Shown one piece after another: positions 58,501 through 64,000 of a DNA stretch of 64,000 bases (the stretch's first letter is position 1; each line of letters opens with the position of its first letter). Both the position numbers and the translations under genes were made by a program. This DNA comes from Myrmaecium sp. VS I D KN 1 (Eukaryota; Ascomycota; Dothideomycetes; Valsariales; Valsariaceae). The notes below the pieces were generated by a model. That model saw only the letters and a program-made list of their open reading frames with translations. It had not been told where the DNA came from and did no database searches. The stretch lies in NCBI GenBank assembly GCA_019775845.1, contig JADQAV010000019.1, positions 62,001 to 126,000 of the forward strand, written 5' to 3'.

Positions 58501-58771
58501 TCCGCGACATCGCCCGCTGACGTTGCACCATCCATCCATTCATCGAGTCTCTCGTACCAGCAACGGCCCTTGCAGCTGCCTCGTACCCTTGCTCGTCGCT
58601 TCCCTCCTCGCCGAGATCCTGTGACGGTTACCGGGCCGTTGGCAGTCACCTTGACAACGGTTGCACGCCGGTAGCACCTTCATCCAAATCTCTTTAACCG
58701 GACCGCCTCCTCGAACCGCTGCACTCCATTGCCTCCCGTCCTCTCGTCCAAATCACACTGTCCCTCTCGCC
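55515..58771. other. Long intergenic region with small RIP-like relic
   Basis: 3.3 kb without a recognisable gene; the open frames present have no family features. The interval ~56,150-56,440 is AT-rich, with TATA-type dinucleotide runs and few CA/TG, and resembles a short RIPed repeat relic. 57,880-58,771 is CT- and GC-rich and probably promoter and leader of glycogen synthase. Confidence 0.5.
56150..56440. repeat. Short AT-rich RIP-like relic
   Basis: About 290 bp with composition like the 1-22,905 block (TATATA, CTATAG, few CA/TG) inside normal DNA. Family not identifiable. Confidence 0.4.
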
Positions 58772-61070
58772 ATGGCCGACAACCCGCCAGTCCGAGACGT
58801 CGCAAACCACGTCCTCTTCGAGGTCGCGACCGAAGTTGCCAACCGAGGTATGTCGCCCTGCCCTGCACCGCTCACACTATCATCTCCCAGTTCACGGCTG
58901 ACCAGATCACGGCAGTCGGTGGCATCTACTCCGTCCTCAAGTCCAAAGCACAGGTCACCACCGCGGAATATGGGGCGGCCTACACACTCCTCGGGCCTCT
59001 GAACCGCGCCTCGGTAAGCAGCCTGCGAAATGACCGACAGCGAGGTCCATGGCTAACTGCTTGTTCCAACCCAGGCCGCCGTCGAGGTGGAAGAGATCAC
59101 GCCACGGGATCCGGCTTTGGTCGAGACCCTCAAGGCCATGAACGAACGTGGCATCCAGACACTCTACGGCCGATGGCTCATCGACGGTGCTCCCCGTGTG
59201 CTCCTGTTCGATACCGGCACCGCCTATTCCTACCTCGATGAGTGGAAGGGCGATCTCTGGGCCGTCGCCGGCATTCCGTCTCCGCCCAACGACTCCGAGA
59301 CCAACGAGGCCATTGTCTTCGGTTATCTGATCGCGTGGTTCCTCGGCGAGGTGAGCCTTGCAAAGGGATATGATGGGATTTCGGGCGTCCCCTGTGCTAA
59401 CGCAGATGCAGTATGTCAGCCATGAGCGGAAACGGGCCGTTGTGGCACATTTCCATGAATGGCTTGCTGGCGTGGCGCTTCCCCTATGCAAGAAGAGGCG
59501 TATCGATGTCACCACCATCTTCACGACCCACGCTACTCTCTTGGGACGTTACCTTTGCGCTGGCTCGGTCGACTTCTACAACAACCTCCAGTTTTTCGAT
59601 GTGGACGCTGAGGCTGGCAAGCGCGGCATCTACCACCGATACTGTATCGAACGTGGAGCAGCACATTCGGCTGACGTCTTCACCACGGTCTCGCACATCA
59701 CCGCGTATGAAAGCGAGCATCTGCTCAAGCGGAAGCCGGACGGCGTGCTGCCCAACGGTTTGAACGTGAAGAAGTTCTCCGCGACGCACGAGTTCCAGAA
59801 TCTACATCAACAGGCCAAGTTGAAGATTGCTGACTTTGTGCGAGGTCACTTCTATGGCCACAATGACTTCGATCCGGAGAATACGCTCTACTTCTTCACC
59901 GCTGGTCGATACGAGTTCCGTAACAAGGGTGTGGACATGTTTATCGAGTCGCTTGCGCGTTTGAACCATCGGATGAAGAGTGAGGGATCGACTATGACCG
60001 TAGTAGCCTTCATCATCATGCCCGCTCAGACGCAGTCCCTCACTGTCGAGGCACTGAAGGGCCAAGCGGTCATCAAGTCTCTGCACGATACCGTCAATGT
60101 CATCAGCAACAATATTGCCAAGAAGCTCTTTGAGCGATCCCTCGCGTGGCATGAAGGCGCTGAGTTGCCCGAGGACAAGGAGTTGTTCACCGCCCAAGAC
60201 AAGATCATGCTGCGCCGCCGGCTGTTTGCGATGAAGAGACATGGGCTGCCTCCAATCGTCACGCATAACATGGTCAATGACGCCGAAGATCCGATCCTGA
60301 ATCAGATCCGTCGCTGTCAGCTTTTCAACCACCCTTCGGATCGGGTCAAGGTCGTCTTCCATCCGGAGTTCTTGAACTCCTCCAATCCGGTCCTTCCCTT
60401 GGACTACGATGACTTCGTGCGCGGCACGCACATGGGCGTCTTCCCGTCCTACTACGAGCCGTGGGGTTATACCCCAGCGGAGTGCACTGTGATGGGTGTG
60501 CCGAGCATCACAACCAACCTGTCCGGCTTCGGATGCTACATGGAGGAGCTCATCGAGAACGCCCAGGACTACGGTATCTACATCGTCGACCGTCGGATGA
60601 AGGGCGTGGACGACTCGGTCAACCAGCTCACGGACTACATGCTGCAGTTCACGAAGAAGAGCAAACGCCAACGCATCAACCAGCGCAATCGGACGGAGAG
60701 GTTGAGCGACCTTCTGGACTGGAAGCGCATGGGCATGGAGTACGTCAAGGCTCGCCAGCTGGCCCTCCGCCGGGCGTACCCGAGCGCCTTCGACGAAGCA
60801 GAGGTGCCGGACTTCTTCGGCCAGGCGGAGATGAAGATCTCGCGACCCTTGTCCGAGCCCGGCTCGCCGCGCGATCGATCGGGCATGATGACGCCGGGCG
60901 ACTTCGCTTCCATCCAAGAAGGCCTCGAGGGGCTGAGCACGGAGGATTACATCGCGTGGAAGCTGCCGGAGGAGGAGGATCCGGATGAGTACCCCTTCCC
61001 GCTGACGCTGAAGAATAAGAAGGGTGGCACGGGTTCGGGCGCGGTCTCGCCGGCGTTGAATGGCTCGTAG
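58772..61070 (+). CDS. gsy1: Glycogen synthase (GT3)
   Basis: Four exons (58,772-58,847; 58,916-59,013; 59,075-59,350; 59,412-61,070), 702 residues, near the 705-708 of yeast Gsy. Cytosolic UDP-glucose:glycogen alpha-1,4-glucosyltransferase. Motifs: [14 protein letters not shown] (~23-36), [32 protein letters not shown], [12 protein letters not shown], and the acceptor-side [16 protein letters not shown] with the catalytic Glu. An Arg-rich helix ([11 protein letters not shown]) corresponds to the glucose-6-phosphate regulatory region. [21 protein letters not shown] near the end resembles the phosphorylated C-terminal sites that inhibit Gsy2. At intron 3 two AG acceptors lie six bases apart (59,405 and 59,411); the second is chosen because it keeps family spacing and sits a normal distance from GCTAAC. 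Confidence 0.95.
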
Positions 61071-62501
61071 GCATGGAACTCATGGTCCACTTGCTCTGCG
61101 GAAATGGATCGGGGGTTTTCGGGGTGGTTTTGTATGCGGGGGGAGGGGTAGGGTAGGGTAAGGCAGGCAATGGGCTGGGGAAGGGCCAGGGGGAGTGGGG
61201 GTGGGTGGGATGGGCCAGCATGAGGAGGAGGAAAGGTGTGAGGATTGCGTGTGTGGCGTCGTCAGTAGTCTTCATCTCGGATGGGGGGTGTTTTCAACAT
61301 CTCATGTATGTACAAATGCGGAACATGTTGTCTTCTTTTATTCATTTCACCTTTACTACTAAACTACTATTTAACTTATCCCACCGTTCTTTTTTTTTCC
61401 CTCTCTGTTTCCTCTCCCTCTTTATACAGTTCTCCGTTTCTCCCCCTTTTAATTCCTTTTTCTTCCCTTTTGGGCTTGTATAGTGGTGATGGATATGCGC
61501 TCGGGCGATACTAGACACTGCTATTTTTTTTTACATAATTTTCATGGAGGTAGATATGCTGGTGCTGAGGCTGTGAACGAGGCTGGGTTGGCTTGGCGGC
61601 GCAGAGATTGAAGACTGCGTGTGGAGAGTACTGCGGTTTGTGACTTGTTGATAGGGAGTGATTCTTTCTCCGTGATTCTTTCCCCCAAGTACTGATGTGG
61701 CTGAGCCGGAGGGGGAGTCTCTGTCCCTTTCTCTCACTCTTCTCGGTCTTTGGTCTTGGCGTGAAACGGGGCCATGACCACGTCGAGTGTGCACGTCCCT
61801 CTGGTCCCGAGCTCGTTCTAGCCGTTTGAGCTAGGGCGTTAGGTACTTTTAGGAGGACCGCCATCTTTCACCACGCACGCATCCCGTCCCCCATATCCCG
61901 CACCCCCAGCTTCGTCGCCTGCTAACTACTTACTCCTACATCCTCCTCTCTTCCTATACATATTTCCCTCAAGTCCATGTCTCTTCATCCTTCGTTCCTG
62001 CGCAGCGTGGCGACCGCGCATCCGATTGTAGCCAGCTCTCTCCTCTTCACCGTCACCATCATCACCGCCTCCAACTCCTTCGACAGCACGCCCCTTCTTC
62101 AATAACCACCAGCCTCTCGACACCGGTTCGCAATGCGGCTTCCGTGAACCGCATCCTCACCCGTCTTTTTTTCCCGCCCACTCACTTCTCCCGCCCGTCA
62201 CACCTATCATACCTAAGCTACCTTCATCTCAATCGCCCGTCACCTCACCTCGTCAACCCGGACCACCATTCTTTTTTCTCCGACAATCCTACGAACCTAC
62301 CTACCTATCCACGCCGCCGCCCTGTCACGTCCGACCACGCACCCCTGTATACACACCGACCTATAATCCTTTCCGCGCCCCTGGAAGCGTTGTACCTGCA
62401 GCCCCTTCCTGGTCGTGCATATACGATATACCCTTTTCCGCCTTTCTTGTTCCTTTTCCTTTTCTTCTTCTCTCCGTACAACCACATCAACACCATACGC
62501 C
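61071..62501. other. Intergenic region and Trk1 leader
   Basis: 1.4 kb. 3' flank of gsy1 is T-rich; 61,860-62,500 is C/T-rich and lies directly before the Trk1 ATG, as a leader would. No other gene recognised. Confidence 0.5.
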
Positions 62502-64000
62502 ATGTTCGGTCCGTGGATTGCGACGTGGGCCTGGATCAAGCGGAGCATCCCGCGCAAGTTCCATTTCCCGCGGCGGAGGTTTAATTTCATCACGCTGCAT
62601 TGTATGTTGGGCCCCGTCCGTTGCGCGGGTGTCGCACGACTTTAGCACCGGCGCTGACTGCTGTCTTCGTCCAGATATCTACATGATCAGCATGACGATC
62701 ATCGGTTCAATCCTGCTGTACGCCGCCGGCGGGCTGCGCTACATCGACGCCCTCTTCTTCGCCAGCGGCAGCGTGACGCAGAGCGGGCTCAACACGGTCG
62801 ACGTCAACAAGCTCAAGCTGTACCAGCAGGTCATCCTGATGATGATCACCTGCATGTGCACCCCGATCTTCATCAACACCTTCGTCGTCTTCGTCCGGCT
62901 GTACTGGTTCGAGAAGCGGTTCCAGCACGTCGTGCGCGAGGCTCGCAACCTGCGGAAGACCAAGAGCCGCTCCATCTCGCGCAGCCAGGCGAAGGAGGAC
63001 CGCGACATGGATCGGGAGGAGCGCGGCGTCGCCGGTCGGGAGATCCGGGTGCTGCGGGCGGAGAACGGCCACGCGCACGGTCGGCCGCTGCCGAACGCGA
63101 CGGATATCCCGAGTCATGCGGATGGCACGGAGGAGAAGAGGATGAGCTCGGAGAATTCGGCGTCGCCGAGCGAGGCCGATGAGCATCAGGAAGGCGAGGC
63201 TAAGAGCGAGCTGGTCAGCGAGTATCCGTCTTTCCGCCGAGACATCATGTTCGCGGACGAAGTGGGCGATGCGCCGGTGCGGCTCCCGGAGCGCAGGACG
63301 ACCGATCAGCACATTGCGTTTGTGCAGAATCAGCGAAATCCGAAGGACAAGGGTACCTTTCGCATCCCCGGGCCGCGCGACTATGACCGTGGTGAAGTGC
63401 CTCGGCGGCTGGAGGAAGGTGAAGAATTGAACCGTGTGATCTCCGGGGACGGACCTGCAGAGTCAGAGGCGGGAGCCGGACGAGGCCATCGTGGAAGTAT
63501 GGAGGAGCCTATGGAGGAAATGAATGCGGATGACCATCCGGTGAAGCACAGCATCACCTTCGACGAGCCCGATCACCCTCGCATGCGAAACAGGATCTCG
63601 TCCGCCTTCACGCTCCACCGGAAGAATAGCGAGGACAACGAACGCATGACATTGCGCCAGCGCGCCCGCACGAAGACGCTGGCTAGCTTCATGACCGCGC
63701 GCAGCCAGGAGCGCGACCCGATGCCCTACCTTAGCTGGCAGCCTACCATCGGCCGCAACTCGGCCTTCATCGATCTCTCGGAGGAGCAGCGGGAGGAGCT
63801 TGGAGGGATCGAGTACCGTGCGTTGAAGACGCTCGCTTTCATCCTCGTCCTTTACTACGTCGGCTTCCACCTGTTTGGCATGCTGTGCCTGTTGCCCTGG
63901 GTCGTGCGGGACAAGCGCTACAGCGACATCGTCCAGTCGGACGGGGTGAGCTCGGTGTGGTGGGGGTTCTTCACGCCCGCGTCCATGTTCAACGATCTCG
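62502..64000 (+). CDS. trk1: Trk1-type high-affinity potassium transporter (5' part, truncated by window end)
   Basis: Exon 1 62,502-62,601, 73-bp intron, exon 2 from 62,675 to beyond 64,000; about 475 residues seen. MFGPWIATWAWIKRSIP..FNFITLHYIYM is a typical fungal Trk1 beginning (first 17 residues shown). The first hydrophobic hairpin (~34-57) leads to the first pore loop with TQSGLNTVD (~68-76), the SGLN signature of the Trk/Ktr selectivity filter. A second membrane helix (~90-112, VILMMITCMCTPIF) is followed by ~300 residues of hydrophilic, Ser/Arg/Glu-rich loop, the long cytoplasmic loop characteristic of fungal Trk. Membrane segments resume at ~440 (LKTLAFILVLYYVGFHLFGM). Plasma-membrane K+ uptake by family. 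The remaining pore loops lie outside the window. Confidence 0.93.

Overview
The window reads as nuclear DNA of a filamentous ascomycete (Pezizomycotina). Genes have short introns (about 50-150 bp, GT...AG, with CTAAC/CTGAC-type branch sites), GC-rich coding sequence, CT-rich 5' leaders, and fungus-type families (DUF3433, AA11 LPMO, calcineurin A, Trk1, Gsy, But2-like). Order and genus cannot be fixed from the sequence alone.

Region 1 (1 to ~22,905) is an AT-rich transposon graveyard with no intact host gene. TA is hugely over-represented while CA and TG are almost absent and CG survives, which is the mark of repeat-induced point mutation (RIP). Recognisable fossils are: two long inverted-repeat units (284-1,684; 17,300-18,958); a hAT-like transposase (~3,230-5,700, minus); a Gypsy-type LTR element (8,183-12,851) whose 5' LTR carries a GC-rich 472-bp TIR element with 8-bp target duplications; a second LTR element (13,575-16,811) with 211-bp LTRs and an exact 5-bp duplication; a Copia pol remnant (~16,850-18,320); a Tc1/mariner transposase (minus, ~19,240-20,320); and a PIF/Harbinger pair (Myb-like ORF plus, transposase minus, ~20,400-22,300). 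The edge at ~22,905 is abrupt.

Region 2 (~22,906-64,000) is ordinary euchromatin with 13 genes, the last running off the end. In order: DUF3433 membrane protein (+); AA11-type LPMO (+); MAT2B/RmlD-like reductase (+); calcineurin catalytic subunit (+); Mmc1-like mitochondrial protein (+); giant acidic telomere OB-fold protein (-); APC6/Cdc16 (-); Yju2 splicing factor (+); SDR oxidoreductase (-); But2-like secreted protein (-); 2OG-Fe(II) oxygenase (-); glycogen synthase (+); Trk1 potassium transporter (+, partial). Exon-intron structures were worked out by hand from reading frame, splice sites and family conservation.

Most of these are housekeeping genes in unrelated pathways (cell cycle, splicing, Ca2+ signalling, glycogen, K+ uptake, telomere), so no cluster or operon-like system is evident. 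APC6 and Yju2 share a 489-bp divergent promoter. The most unusual items are the GC-rich TIR element in the RIP block, the two-ended OB-fold protein with a >1,000-residue acidic linker, and the exact-TSD LTR element in which no reverse transcriptase was recognised.
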